NCBI GenBank assembly: GCA_947685225.1
Contig: CANTUV010000026.1
Coordinates: 56,939,501 to 57,003,500, forward strand
Direction of reading: 5' to 3'
Source: Garcia nutans
Taxonomy: Eukaryota > Streptophyta > Magnoliopsida > Malpighiales > Euphorbiaceae
DNA: 64,000 nt
In this document: in pieces, positions 11,501 through 22,900 of the stretch
How the letters are laid out: every line of letters begins with the position of its first letter
How positions within the stretch are numbered: position 1 is the stretch's first letter
Program-made: the position numbers and the translations under genes
The notes under the pieces: generated by a model
The model's input: only the letters and a program-made list of their open reading frames with translations
What the model was told of the DNA's origin: nothing
Database searches by the model: none

Positions 11501-13114
11501 TTGACGGATGGCCAAGTCGACGATGCCAAATAGAGGGAGACACTGCCATTGTGTTCAAAACAGTTGGTTGAGAAGCAGTAGACAAGGACTTATCGGGAGG
11601 CCACACATACACACCATCAATTGGTTTTCCCTCCGCCAGAAGAGCTCCCGTGCATAAATCCTTCACATTAAAAACAAATGGATTAAAAGAAATCTCAACA
11701 TTATTATGCAAGCAAAACTGATATACGGATATCAGATTTTTATTCAAACCAGGTACACATAAAACATTCTCAAGTTTTAGAGGGCGAGAGAATTTGATAA
11801 AAGAAGTAGAACCAGTGTGAGTAATTGGATGTGTGGTCCCATCACCAAGCATGACATCGTCAGTCCCATCATATTCAGAATGCAGAGATAAGTTGTGAAG
11901 ATCATTGGTGACATGTTGATTCGCACCCGAATCTAACAACCAGAAAGCCGAGTTAGCAGAGGACCCAGTTGTTGCATAATTAATCTGTGGTTTCGCTGGA
12001 GCTGAATTGTTTGAAGAAGTAAACAGCCATGGACACCTCTTTTTAAGCTTGCGGCACTGTTTCATAACATGCCCTGGAATATCACAATATTGACAAACCA
12101 CTCGAGAAGAAGAAGTACCATTCTGCCGATTAGATCCGTGCGTATTTGTAATATTGTTGCGGCTGGATGTATAATTAACCGTAGTAGGTACAGAAATTGT
12201 AGCCATATCACGACTTAATTGGGTCTCAAAATCAGTGAGCTTGTCATGAAGTTCTTCAAACGTTATTGGAGTAACACGAGCACGAAGAGCAGCCGCAACT
12301 TCCTTGTATTCAGGAGGTAAACCATGCAAAACATAGAGCAGAAACTCTGACATTGAAATCGAAACTCCAGCCACAGACAGAACAGACGTGATGGACTTCA
12401 CCTTCTGCAGAAAATCAGTCACAGATTGGGAACCCTTTTTGATGGTAAATAAGGATTCTCTCAAACTCATTATCCTTCCTTGAGAAGGCTTAGAGTACAT
12501 ATTGTGGAGAGTCTGCCAAACATCATAAAATGTACGTTCCCCAACAATAAAAGACACTATCTCAGGAGTCAATGAAGCAATGAGAGCACTTCGGATTAAT
12601 TGATCTTGCCGCTTCCAATAAGGAAGTGCAAGTTGATCAGAATCAAGTGGCTTTTCAACAAAACGCAGAAAATCATACCTAACAAGCAGGGAATATCACT
12701 GTGTATACCAAGACATATAATTAATTGAAGAAAGCTTCAAAGGAGCTTGAGCAGTAGCATTAATGGAGACTAGCTGATTCTCAGAAGACAGACCAAGCAC
12801 TGCATTGCCTGATGGTTGAACAACAGGAGAGGTTTCAATGGTAGGATGTGATGATTGAGATGAATCATCTGCCATTTTTAGAAGAAAAATCACAAAGGAT
12901 TGATTAAACCTTGAGCCGTTAAGCAAAAGGGCTCTGATACCATATACGATTTTAATATAAGAAGGAGAGAGACTCTTTTCTTATTCATGAAAGTCTCATT
13001 TAAATACAGATACATCACCCCTATAAACATGGAAGAGATATACATGAGATTTACAGTTAGCTACAGATATACATAGGAAATTCAATTCTTTACAAACACT
13101 AATATTATCCAATA
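8595..13114 (-). mobile_element. Ty1/copia LTR retrotransposon, near-complete, with TSD
   Basis: The LTRs are 172 bp (5' LTR 12943-13114, 3' LTR 8595-8766 in element orientation) and differ at two bases that I can see (about 98.8 % identical). The target duplication aagga lies at 8590-8594 and 13115-13119. The LTR ends are tattgg...cgtata, that is TA..TA rather than the usual TG..CA. The primer-binding site, complement of gctctgatacca, is at 12931-12942. The polypurine tract gcgggggtg (minus strand) lies at 8767-8775. It encodes one continuous Gag-Pol frame with a single in-frame stop. It lies in nCBP intron 1 in the same orientation as the gene. Confidence 0.95.
8757..12875 (-). pseudogene. 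gag-pol: Copia Gag-Pol polyprotein with one premature TGA
   Basis: A frame of 1373 codons starting at the ATG at 12875 (MADDSSQSSH) and ending inside the 3' LTR at 8757. The order is typical of copia: Gag; CCHC knuckle CQYCDIPGHVMKQC (near residue 258); aspartic protease WLLDSGANQHV (near 313); GAG-pre-integrase HRRLGHPS (near 450); integrase core with DLLYSDVWGP and SDNGGEFL; reverse transcriptase with YVDDIIITGS (near 1050); and RNase H with SSTEAEYRS (near 1255). The only break found is TGA at 12696-12698 (codon 60), in a Gag stretch where relatives have a sense codon. Translation restarting at 12572 would lack the Gag N-terminus. All catalytic motifs seen downstream are intact. Confidence 0.93.
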
Positions 13115-13119
13115 AAGGA

Positions 13120-13650
13120 TAGGAGTGTAATTCAATGAACATCATCAAGATCATACAAATAGCATGTGAAAACTCTAATGGCATGTAGAGTGAAAGAATC
13201 TTAATGGCCTCATCTAAATATGATAATTACCAACTTGAGCAAATGACAGAGAACCATATTTTCTTCCCTTTTCTTTTTCATTCAAGTTTTGAAAGCAGCT
13301 TCAAACACCTAAAGAGTGGACCTCTAAGTCATCCCAAATTCCCATTAGCCTAAACCACAGAGATTTGCATGTGCAGGTCCGTGCTTGCAATGCCAAACAC
13401 AAGGTGGCTGCTAAACTGCATTTCTATCTTCCGCTTTTTCAAGTACTCATGTTTTCCAGAGTCTAGTTCCAACCAAACTCACCCATATTCCAAAAACCAA
13501 GCCAGAAATAGTTTTTATACCGAATACCGATAAAATGACCCATCAAGAACTTTGCCATTTCAAAACAACAGAACCCTAAATTCCGACAACCTAATATTAA
13601 ACTTAAAAACAGCAGCATACTTCAGCTAGCATTTCAAAGTACATATAAAA
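13120..13650. other. nCBP intron 1 sequence between two copia elements
   Basis: Host intron DNA with a pyrimidine-rich part near 13260. No coding or repeat structure was recognised. taaaa at 13646-13650 is the left target duplication of the next element. Confidence 0.5.
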
Positions 13651-14139
13651 TGTTAGAATTAATTTTATATTGTTAAAATTAATCCTCTAATTAATCATAA
13701 GTGTAGACTAAATATATTTAAATATTAAATGTGTATTGCAGTCAAATTAAGATAGTCAAATTAAAGTTTTGATCAAATTAGGATTGCTGACTATTGAGGT
13801 GTCCCACTCGTAATAGAATTATAAGTGTAGAGACCATTAAGTAATTTCTATTTTGTTGAAGGATCAAAATAGAAATTAATCAATTTATTCAGTTATAAAT
13901 AAGGGGTCGTGGTCTCCGGGGGAACATAACAATTTTAGAGAACATTATGTTCCTTCAATATTGCTTCCGCTAAACCTAAAGTGTGTATCCCCTGGAAGGC
14001 GACAAACCCAGAATCGTCTTCAACATCAACATACGATGATGTCAGGTACACAATTCTGCCATTTGCAATTTAATTTGAATAATCTAGTAAGCTATGCATG
14101 TTTTAGGTTTTAGGGAAATTAGATTTTCTCTCCCTAACA

Positions 14140-15725
14140 ATTGGTATCAGAGCCATATGCTAGGTTGCTAGGTTTTCGGATTAAATTGCCGTGTTTGCCT
14201 GATGATTCTAGAATTTAATCGGAATTCAGTTTATCTGATTATTGTGTTTCTCTGGAATCAATTCGGAATTGTCTTTGGTTTGATTTGGTCTGGGTTAATT
14301 AATTATGTAATTAATTAATTAATTAATTAAAAAAAATTCGAAACTGTTCTTTGAAGAACAGTTTCTTGAATGGTGAATTTCTTGAATTGGGGCTTTTGAT
14401 TTGGGTGATGTTTGATTGGAGTTGGGTCCGTCGGTGGCATTAGGAGGGTTAATACCCACTTTTTGGTGGTCACCGACGAGAGATTAAGGGACTGAGGGTG
14501 GCAGTTGAGGGCTGTCGACGTTCCGTTTTTTATTTTCCAGTTCGCGGTTCGTCATGTGTTTTTCCGGCCGATTCATCCCGTTCGTCGTCGATTGAGGTGG
14601 CCAGAGGTGGGGCGAAGGTCAGGCACCTGTTTTGAGGTCACCGTTAGGCGTTAACGGCGGCGGATGGCGTTGGGCAAGACCGGAGAAGCGGCGGCGGCGT
14701 TTAGGGCTTTCTGGAGAATCGGGTGAGGAAGAGGATGGCAAATTGCCATATGGTCCTCGTGCTTTTTCGGTCTTAGTCCCTGAAGGATTTTTGTGATTCG
14801 TTTTGGTCCTTCCCAAAATGCTGTAGTTTTGGCAAAAGTGCAGTGTTTTGGTTTTTTCAGTGGATTTCTGGGCTTCTCTGCTGGCCTTAGGCTTCTGGCC
14901 TTGGGCTTGGGCTTCTGGTTGTTCAATTTCCTTTTAATCCTCCAATTCCTGAACAATCCGATATTGAACCTCAAAATTTCTAATAATCCTCTTTTCACCC
15001 CAAAACTTTAAATTTATTTTAATTTAGCCCGAAATTTCTTTGTAAATTCAATTTAGCCCCAAAATTTTTGATTTTATTATTTTTTATCCAGAATTTAATT
15101 TATTGATTATTTTGGCCCAATTTTATAATTTAGTCATTAAATTAGGTTTGTTAGTGACTAAATTATTTTTCTGGGGGGCAAATTTATTTGGTGTTTAAAA
15201 AAAATGCGATTTTTTATTGTAATTTAAAATTTAATTTTATTAAATTGAGTTCGAATTTTGGAATTCTAGTCCTGATTGTGTCTAATATTTTTAGAATAAA
15301 TTGGTTGAAGCAATATGTCGCCAAAGTGACTTCTATTGTGTAAATTAATTTTGGGTATTAGACAGGTGTTTTAAAATTCGTTGCGGGTAGTATATCGGCC
15401 CAAAGGAAGGTTGCTATCTGGCTGAATTGAGAATGCATTGCGGTGATAAATATGTGATAATTATTATGTTTTTATCCATGTAGATAATAAATCGGCCCAA
15501 AGGAAGGTTTATTATTTGACAGGATTGAATTGTCAATATTTGATTGCTGCGTTGAGATACTAATTACAGTTAATATTTTATGTCCAAAGATGAGAATATT
15601 AATGTTGTGCTCGGTATCTTGTTTCCAATATTTGAACTCTACTTCTGTGTTTTGTTTCATTTAGTGGATAGTGAGCTTATGTCATTTATTTATTATTTTA
15701 TTTATTTTCTCTGAATACAATTAGC
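14140..15725 (+). other. Long leader of the deleted copia element, with GC-rich insert and repeated motif
   Basis: Non-coding leader between the primer-binding site and gag. A GC-rich patch at about 14400-14900 contrasts with the AT-rich surroundings. The motif tcggcccaaaggaaggtt occurs twice, near 15394 and 15492. A (ttaa)n run is near 14305-14330. Confidence 0.55.
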
Positions 15726-16352
15726 ATGCCGTATAATTCTAACATTGTCCCTATGCTTGAGGGGTCAAATTTTGGTTCATGGAAATCAAGCATGATGATA
15801 TATCTGGGTTGTATGGACTTAGACCTTGCGTTCAGGATGGACGAACCTGCTCCTCCTACTGAAGTAAGCACGAATGCTCAGAGGGTTCAGTATGAGAAGT
15901 GGGAGCGTTCTAACCGCTTAGGTCTTATGATCATGCAGCAGGGAATCCCAGAGCATGTTCGAGGAGCCATTTCTGCTGATGAAAGTAATGCTAAAAACTA
16001 TCTTGCTGAGCTGGAGAAGGTCTATGTCAAAAATGACAAGGCCGAAGTGGGAACGCTTTTAGCAAAACTCACCTCCATAAGGTATGCTGGCAACGGTAGT
16101 GTTCGGGAGCATATACTGAGCATGTCCCAAATAGCCAAGAGGCTAAAGGTTTTGGATTTGGTTTTACCAGATGACATGTTAGTCCATCTAGCTTTGAATT
16201 CTCTTCCACCGCAGTATGGGCAGATCAGGACTTCATATAACTGCCAGCCGAGCAAATGGACTCTTAATGAGCTCATTGCTCATTGTGTGGATGAGGAGGA
16301 AAAGATGTTGGCTACTAAGAGAGAGTACTCATTTGGTCTCTTCAGCAGATAA
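15726..16352 (+). pseudogene. gag: Copia Gag, N-terminal part, frameshifted at its end
   Basis: A 208-residue frame starting MPYNSNIVPMLEGSNFGSW, with the copia capsid-type core (KTYLAEL-like NYLAELEKVYVKND, LPPQYGQIRTSY). Relatives continue directly into a Lys-rich linker and zinc knuckle. Here the continuation lies in another frame, which takes over near 16320-16350, so an indel breaks the polyprotein. Confidence 0.82.
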
Positions 16353-17184
16353 GGGCAAGAACAAAAAAAGAAAGAAGACTGCTAAGAATAAGACTGCTGA
16401 TAAAGGTCCTGTGCAAAAGAAGCCTAAGGAATTAAAATGCTTCTTCTGCAGCAAGTCTGGACACTTAAAGAAGGACAGCCCTAAATACGCCACATGGCGT
16501 GTCAAGAAGGGTAAATACCTTGTTTTAGTCTGTTACGAGGTTAATTCAGCTCCTAGAAACACTTATTGGATGGATTCTGGTGCTACCGCTCACATAAGTG
16601 TTTCACTGCAGGGTTGCCTGAACTACCGAAAGCCAACTGACGGTGAAAGATACGTCTATGTGGGAAATGACGATCCGGTGGAAGTGGAGGCAATTGGGCA
16701 TATTAGATTGTGTTTAAGAACTGGATGTTTTTTGGATCTTATAGATACTTTTGTTATTCCAACATTTAGACGGAATTTAATTTCTGTTTCTTATTTGGAC
16801 AAATCTGGTTTTACTTGTTCATTTGGAGACAGTTCATTTACTTTATCTATGGATTCAAAAATTTTTAGTACTGGCTTCTTAAATGCATGTGATAATCTAT
16901 ATATGTTGGATATTAATGATTCTTATAATGAAACCCTGCAAGTTAGTACTATAGGTACCAAAAGAAAGCTAAATATAGATAATTCAGCTGAACTTTGGCA
17001 CAGACGTTTTGGTCACATATCCAAATCTAGAATAGAACGTCTTGTGTCAGATGGTATCCTAAACACACTTGATTACACAGATTTGGACTCCTATGTTGAG
17101 TGTATTAAAGGCAAACAGACTAAACAAAAGAGACTAGGTGCCAACAGATCATCAAACGTCTTAGAATTGATACATACGGACTAA
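16330..17184 (+). pseudogene. Copia zinc knuckle, protease and pre-integrase remnant
   Basis: Continuation of the polyprotein in the shifted frame (ESTHLVSSADKGKNKKRKK). The zinc knuckle reads CFFCSKSGHLKKDS, with Ser where the last Cys of CCHC belongs. The protease has YWMDSGATAHIS. The pre-integrase has LWHRRFGHISKSR and CIKGKQTK. The frame ends just after LELIHTD, where integrase should begin, because the rest of pol is deleted up to the 3' LTR. Confidence 0.85.
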
Positions 17185-17682
17185 ATATATTTAGAATTAA
17201 TTTTATATTGTTAAAATTAATCCTCTAATTAATCATAAGTGTGGGCTAAATATATTTAAATATTAAATGTGTATTGCAGTCAAATTAAGATAGTCAAATT
17301 AAAGTTTTGATCAAATTAGGATTGTTGACTATTGAGGTGTCCCACTCGTAATAGAATTATAAGTGTAGAGACCATTAAGTAATTTCTATTTTGTTGAAGG
17401 ACCAAAATAGAAATTAATCAATTTATTCAGTTATAAAGAAGGGGTCGTGGTCTCCGGGAGAACATAATAATTTTAGAGAACATTACGTTCCTTCAGTATT
17501 GCTTCCGCTAAACCTAAAGTGTGTATCCCCTGGAAAGCGACAAACCCATAATCGTCTTCAACATCAACATACGATGATGTCAGGTACGCAATTCTATCAT
17601 TTACAATTTAATTTGAATAATCTAGTGATCTATGAATGTTTTAGATTTTAGGAAAATTAGATTTTCTCTCCCTAACATAAAA

Positions 17683-17981
17683 TGCTTTTCTCGCCTTCTA
17701 TTTTATCTAAGGCTCCATTTGGATATTATTATAATGCTAATATTTTATAATTTCTCATTAACACAAATACAAAATCAAATCCATTTCCACTGGAGGTTAA
17801 CACATATTAACTCTAATATCATACCTTCAAATTCAACTAATTTTACATAAATAAGTTTTAAATCCGATTCACCGCGTTGGTGTATTCAACTAATCCATAG
17901 CAAAGTAATAAAAGTACAGAAATTAGGAGGAATTGAAGACCTCTAATAACATATAGATAGACAGACAGACAGAGAAAAGAC
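17683..17981. other. nCBP intron 1 5' part
   Basis: Host intron between the third LTR element and the donor site of nCBP exon 1 (minus-strand GT at 17981-17980). It includes a ctccatttggata motif like a MITE end, but no partner was found. Confidence 0.5.
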
Positions 17982-18109
17982 CTTAAGAGGATGCAAACCA
18001 GCTTTAAGCTCACGTGCTTGGCGTTATCTTTATCGATAACGTCTGAATCTACTGCTGTTTGAGGATTATTGTTGTTGTTTTCTGTTTCCTTCTTGTCTGT
18101 GATCTCCAC

Positions 18110-19908
18110 TTTGTTTTTTTTACACAAAGGCAAAACCTCAAAATATTAAACGAGGGTTAATCTGTTGTAAGAGATTCCAAAAATATCATGCTGAATTCAG
18201 CTCTTAGTAGCTCAGGTGATGGAGACCCACTGGAAGCTCTAGGTAGACTTGATACTCGTCCGTCCAAAGTCTTTAGCATATATTTTTTTATATAAATTTG
18301 GCCCAACTTAAACTCCATAAATGTTCATATTTTTTTCTCAACGTGCTTGGACATATTTATTTTTTATGAGCCCTACCCTGTCCGCATATCATATATATGT
18401 TATATTTTAAATATTTTTAAGAGCATTATTTAAATAATTAGTGTATTATGTAAATACAACCATTCATTATTTCTTATAAATTAAGTATAATTTCAAATAA
18501 TTTAACATTCATAGATTGTGAAATAATAATTCAATATATTAAAATCTATTTATTAGTAATTAAATATTCAATATATTTTTTTTATTTTAATTATCGACCA
18601 TACTAGACTCGGACTATATAAATAATTTATGAGCCGGGCTTGAATAAAAAATACAAATTCTTTTAGAGTTAGGCTAGGCTCGAGTCTAATTGTATAAAAT
18701 TTAGTCTACATTATACTCGGCCCAAATTTAATTCAGCTCAGCCCATAATTAAGTCTAACTCAGTGTATAAATTAAACAATTTTTAATATTTAAATAGTAA
18801 AAAAACTCCTCAATTCAGCATTCCTTCGTAATCTTTGTTAGAAAAAAAATATATTTAGCCGCTATTTATATTTGTATATATATTTATTTTTTATTTTAAA
18901 AACCACCCTTAACAAATATGAGGTAAATTATTTTTTATATTAAAATTTTATTTAATTAACAAAATTATTTTTTAATTAACAAATAGTTTATAAATTTTGT
19001 TGTCATTAAAATCATTAACAATTTAATGTAATTTTATATTTAATATTAAATTTATAAGAAATAACTAGAATAAATCGATATATATGTATATTAAAAAAGA
19101 GAAATTATTAAGTAAATATATTTTTTTGTTTTAATTTATTCATGACTAAATTTATTACTAAATAATTAAAATTTATTGATAAATATTTTAATTATAATGT
19201 ATTAATATATATGAGGATATTTTAATAAATTTAATAAAATAATATAAAACTTGGATGAAAGGTAACAAATTACTTTTTGAAAAAATCTCTTTATCAAATA
19301 AATTAAAACTCAAACATGAATAATAATTTATCTAAAAAATAAATAAAGAATGGAGAATTTCCTTTTTGTCCCACACACGCACGTAAAATTTATTAAAAGC
19401 ATCAAAGTTCCAAGCTCCACTCTTTTACATCCCTAAACTGTCCAAAAAATTAAATAAAAACTGGGTTTTTGGTACGAAAAGCAAATAAATAATTTGATAA
19501 AAAAAAGAAGAAAAGCAAATAAATAAAGAATGCAAAAAAAAGAAAAATAGAGAAAGTGGCAATCGGACGGCCACAAATAAAGAGCACCAATCACAACCGA
19601 GTGCACCGCCTTTGACACGACCTCTCTCCCAATTTGTAAAGAGAGAGAGAGAGATTTCAGAGAAAGAAATAATTAATAAACAAAACAAACTTCAACCATT
19701 ATTATTTTCTTAAATTAATTAAGAGAGAGAGAGAAATATATTAATTTCTTTCTTTCTTCAGCTTCTCCTTTTTGTTCGTCTTGTGCTTCTGTTCTTTGTG
19801 GTCTTATCTTCTGTATCTTTCTTCTTCATCTTCTTATTATTATTGTGTTTTCTTTTTCCAAAATTGCCCTTTCGGCTTGTGTTTATTTTCGATTCTTGCC
19901 CACCTTCA
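18110..19908. promoter_or_regulatory. Divergent intergenic/promoter region between nCBP and APRL
   Basis: About 1.8 kb separates the head-to-head nCBP remnant and the APRL gene. It is very AT-rich from 18400 to 19350. A GA repeat (about 19638-19655) and CT-rich stretches near 19740-19830 probably lie in the APRL promoter or 5' UTR. No discrete binding site can be supported. Confidence 0.4.
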
Positions 19909-22900
19909 ATGGCTTTGGTTTTTATTTTGTTGTTGTGCGTCGGGGCTCTGTCTTCGACTTCGTTCGTGTATGCTTCGGCGTCGTTGGATTCTATTTGCCC
20001 TAATCAATCTGTTTTCTTTTTATATAATCTTCAATCTCAATGCCCTCGATCGATCTCTCCAAATCATCCTCTCGAGGTACGTTTTCTTTTTTATCGCCTG
20101 TTTTTTTAGATTTTGCACTTTGTGTTAATTTTGGTTGCGTTGATTATTGGTCATTATTATGATATGTTGTTTTGCTATTATTATTAGTTTCTCAATTATT
20201 TTGCATTTATTCATGGATTAACTGGTTAATTGATTTTTAGTATTTAATTTGATTTGCTTATTTTAATGCCATTTCTTGTTGTTCTAATTTTATTTTGATC
20301 CCCTTGGTTGATATTAATTTATGGGTATTTAGGTGTTTAGATTTAATTTGCAGGTCAATGTTGGTTAGGTATTGATTTTGTGGTAAAAAATTTGCGGGTT
20401 GGGATTAGGTATAATGATTGCTTGGCTTTTTGATATTCCTGGCTGGAAAACTCAATTGGATTGTCTCCTAGAAGCTTAGAATTTAACGTGTGTGCTTGGA
20501 GAACCGTGAAATGGAAAATTTTTTGAATTTTGAATTTGCATCTCATTTAAGGAGAGAGGAAATTAAGTGTGTGAAACAACTAGAATTTTGTTAATTTGAT
20601 TAGGGCTACTTCTTAAGTGCTAGATGATGTTATCTTACCCACAATATCATACGCTAGAGTCCTCTGGGACATATGTAAATCATAATGTGTTGTACAGCTG
20701 CAGGGCATATATTATTGGTTTTTCAAATGTGATCCTTGATGTTTAAAGCAAGAAGCTGCCTTCATGAAAGATTTTTGACACAGTGTTAAGGTCTATCTTA
20801 GGCTATTATGCTTTATGAGTGAGAGTTCTCAAATGGTAAATGCTTGGAAGAAACAAAAGGAAATTGGAAACATATATTCATAACTGACGAACTTCTGCAT
20901 GTAAAATTATGTCTGCAATTCTTCGCCCACTGCCACCAATATTGTTAGGGACATCAAACATTTTGGTGAAGAGGAGGTTGTAAAGTGTTTTTGTGAAAGA
21001 GAATTACATTGTATAGAGGCTTTTATGGAAAAATTCTGTGGATACTCTGTAAATACCTCCTATGGAATCCTAAAAAATACATGGCTATTTGAATCCACTA
21101 GTTAGTTATGTACATATTAAAGTATAGATTAGGGAGTGGGCAGACTTAGAATATCCATATGAGATCACCTTGGAGAATCGTAAAAAAATCTAGCTGTCTT
21201 TACTTCTTGGAGGTTATGCTCTTTAGTTTCTTCTTTATCCATGGATGGATCCAGTTATCGCAACTTCATGCAGTCTTCATCCTCTTTACAGTAGTTTAGG
21301 TGCAAATAAGTGGTACCTCTTCCTACTTTGAACGTTTGCAAAATCAGATTGGTGGCTAGTGATGTTAACTTTAACTCCTTAAGAGATGGGCATGGATGAA
21401 TAAATAACTAGGCTCTCTAGGACAAGGTGGTGAAACCTAAAGAGAGAGAAAAATGAGGTTTAAAAAATAGTTGGTTGTAGACATTTTTTTTAGAAAAACT
21501 GTGAAAACTCATGAAACAACAGAAAAAAGATGGGAAAAACTTTCATCTCTGCACCCTTCTTTTCTAAACTTACAAATAGTAAGGTATTCAAATTTTCGTT
21601 TACTTTTAAATATTAACATTCTATTTTTCTAGCACTTCCAATTGATTGATATATATTTGTCAAAATCTACTCTGTCTTTTGATTGAGTTTGTATATGCCT
21701 TTGAATTCATACATGCCTTCTTTCTTTTGACTTATTTTTTCCTTGTCAGTGTCTCTTTCCAACTTATTATAAATGTCACTGGCTTTGATCTAAATTTACT
21801 ACATATGCTATAATTTAGCGTTTGTACATACCAGTTTTCTTGGCTCACTTAAAATATATTGTGCCTTCATTTGCTGCTATTACTAGTTTGATGATAACTT
21901 TTCCTGTGTTTGATTTTTAATGTTCTTGTTTATTTTACTTCTTAGTGCTGAATCATATATTTATTTATTATCATAGGTTGATGGGAACCTCCTGTACAGA
22001 GCATTAACTTCAAAGCAGGGAAATTCATATACATCTGTACTCTTCCATGCTTCCTGGTGCCCATTCTCACACAATTTGCAATCTAAATTTAATATGCTTG
22101 CTTCCATGTTCCCTCAAATAGAACATTTGGCTGTTGAGCAATCTTCAGCGTTCCCAAGGTATGATTAAACCTCCTGTAATATTATTTCATGATATTGATC
22201 AACTGGGATATTATATACTTGGATAATCTTCACTTTTTCAAGTGTTACCATGGGGCTTGTTATCAAATGTAAATTCTCATTACAGTTTTTATATGTTCCG
22301 TATGTCAAGTGCCGGAACAATGATTTTGCTCTAGTACAATGCACATGTATGCACCCATGCACGCACAAAAGCTGTCTTGATCTGTGGATTTGGTAGTTGT
22401 AAGTTGAAATATATTTCTTTGTGTTCTTAAATATAGGTAGAAAATAGATGCTAGATCTTGCAATTATTTTTGTTATTTCCTATTTTACTAGTTGATTGCT
22501 ATCTATGGGTGGATTGTTCCTTTGCATTTTAGGTACATTGTCTGTGTATATGGAGTGCCTCCTACCATGTTAGGATTTCTGATACCTTTTCTACGTGTCA
22601 GTCATACAAATGATAATTCTTTGGAGGTTGCATCAAAAGGCTAAGGTTGTTTCAATGGGCTTTAATGTCTACTAATATCAATATCTTTTGCAGTATATTT
22701 TCAAGATATGGAATTCATAGCTTGCCCTCAATAATGATGGTCAACCAGACATTAAAGGTGCAATATCATGGGCTGAAGAATCTCCGGTCTCTTGTTCAAT
22801 TTTATGAGAAAACAACAGGTAATTTTAGTTTTCTTTATGGAAGAATATGTTAGCAGTGATCCATCATCCTTGTTCTCAGTTTCATTATCTATTATTGTGT

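Larger units (their letters stand above)
13651..17677 (+). mobile_element. Copia LTR retrotransposon with internal pol deletion, with TSD
   Basis: LTRs 13651-14139 and 17189-17677 (489 bp; TGTTAG...TAACA in the first). I count roughly 20-25 differences (about 95 % identity), so it is older than its two neighbours. The target duplication taaaa lies at 13646-13650 and 17678-17682. The primer-binding site ttggtatcagagcc begins at about 14141. The interior has a 1.6-kb leader, gag, a frameshifted protease and pre-integrase region, and then ends abruptly at 17184 against the 3' LTR. Most of integrase, all of RT and RNase H, and the polypurine tract are missing. It lies in nCBP intron 1, antisense to the gene. 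Confidence 0.92.
4356..18109 (-). pseudogene. nCBP: nCBP/4EHP-type cap-binding protein (eIF4E family), apparently broken
   Basis: nCBP is a non-canonical eIF4E that binds the mRNA 5' cap. Exons on the minus strand: remnant exon 1 at 17982-18109 (ends ELKAGLHPLK), 5648-5743 (HKFVFWYTRRTPG), 5437-5541 (VEGFWVCYCHLARP), 5223-5300 (GGKWIIRFKKVVS), from about 4581 to about 4687-4699 (VGDQLEYSDNICGAVLS), and 4356-4487 (AVMALRDSIKRHLKLP, ending NTWLRG). Exons 2-4 and the last exon are clean. Lesions: exon 1 has GTG where the start would be, with no upstream in-frame ATG. It is 128 nt long and shifts frame between the Asn-rich N-terminus and RELKAG. The fifth exon has no AG in front of its conserved frame (the only AG, at about 4689, would drop residues and shift frame). 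Intron 1 is 12.2 kb because three copia-type elements are inserted. A functional alternative transcript cannot be excluded. Confidence 0.82.

Noticed and set aside
14619..14998. Minus-strand frames in the GC-rich leader of the third LTR element
   Set aside because: Long only because of GC content; no motif, and antisense to the element.
18195..18262. tRNA/SINE-like tagctcaggtgatgg A-box
   Set aside because: No B box at the right distance and no cloverleaf. Chance match.
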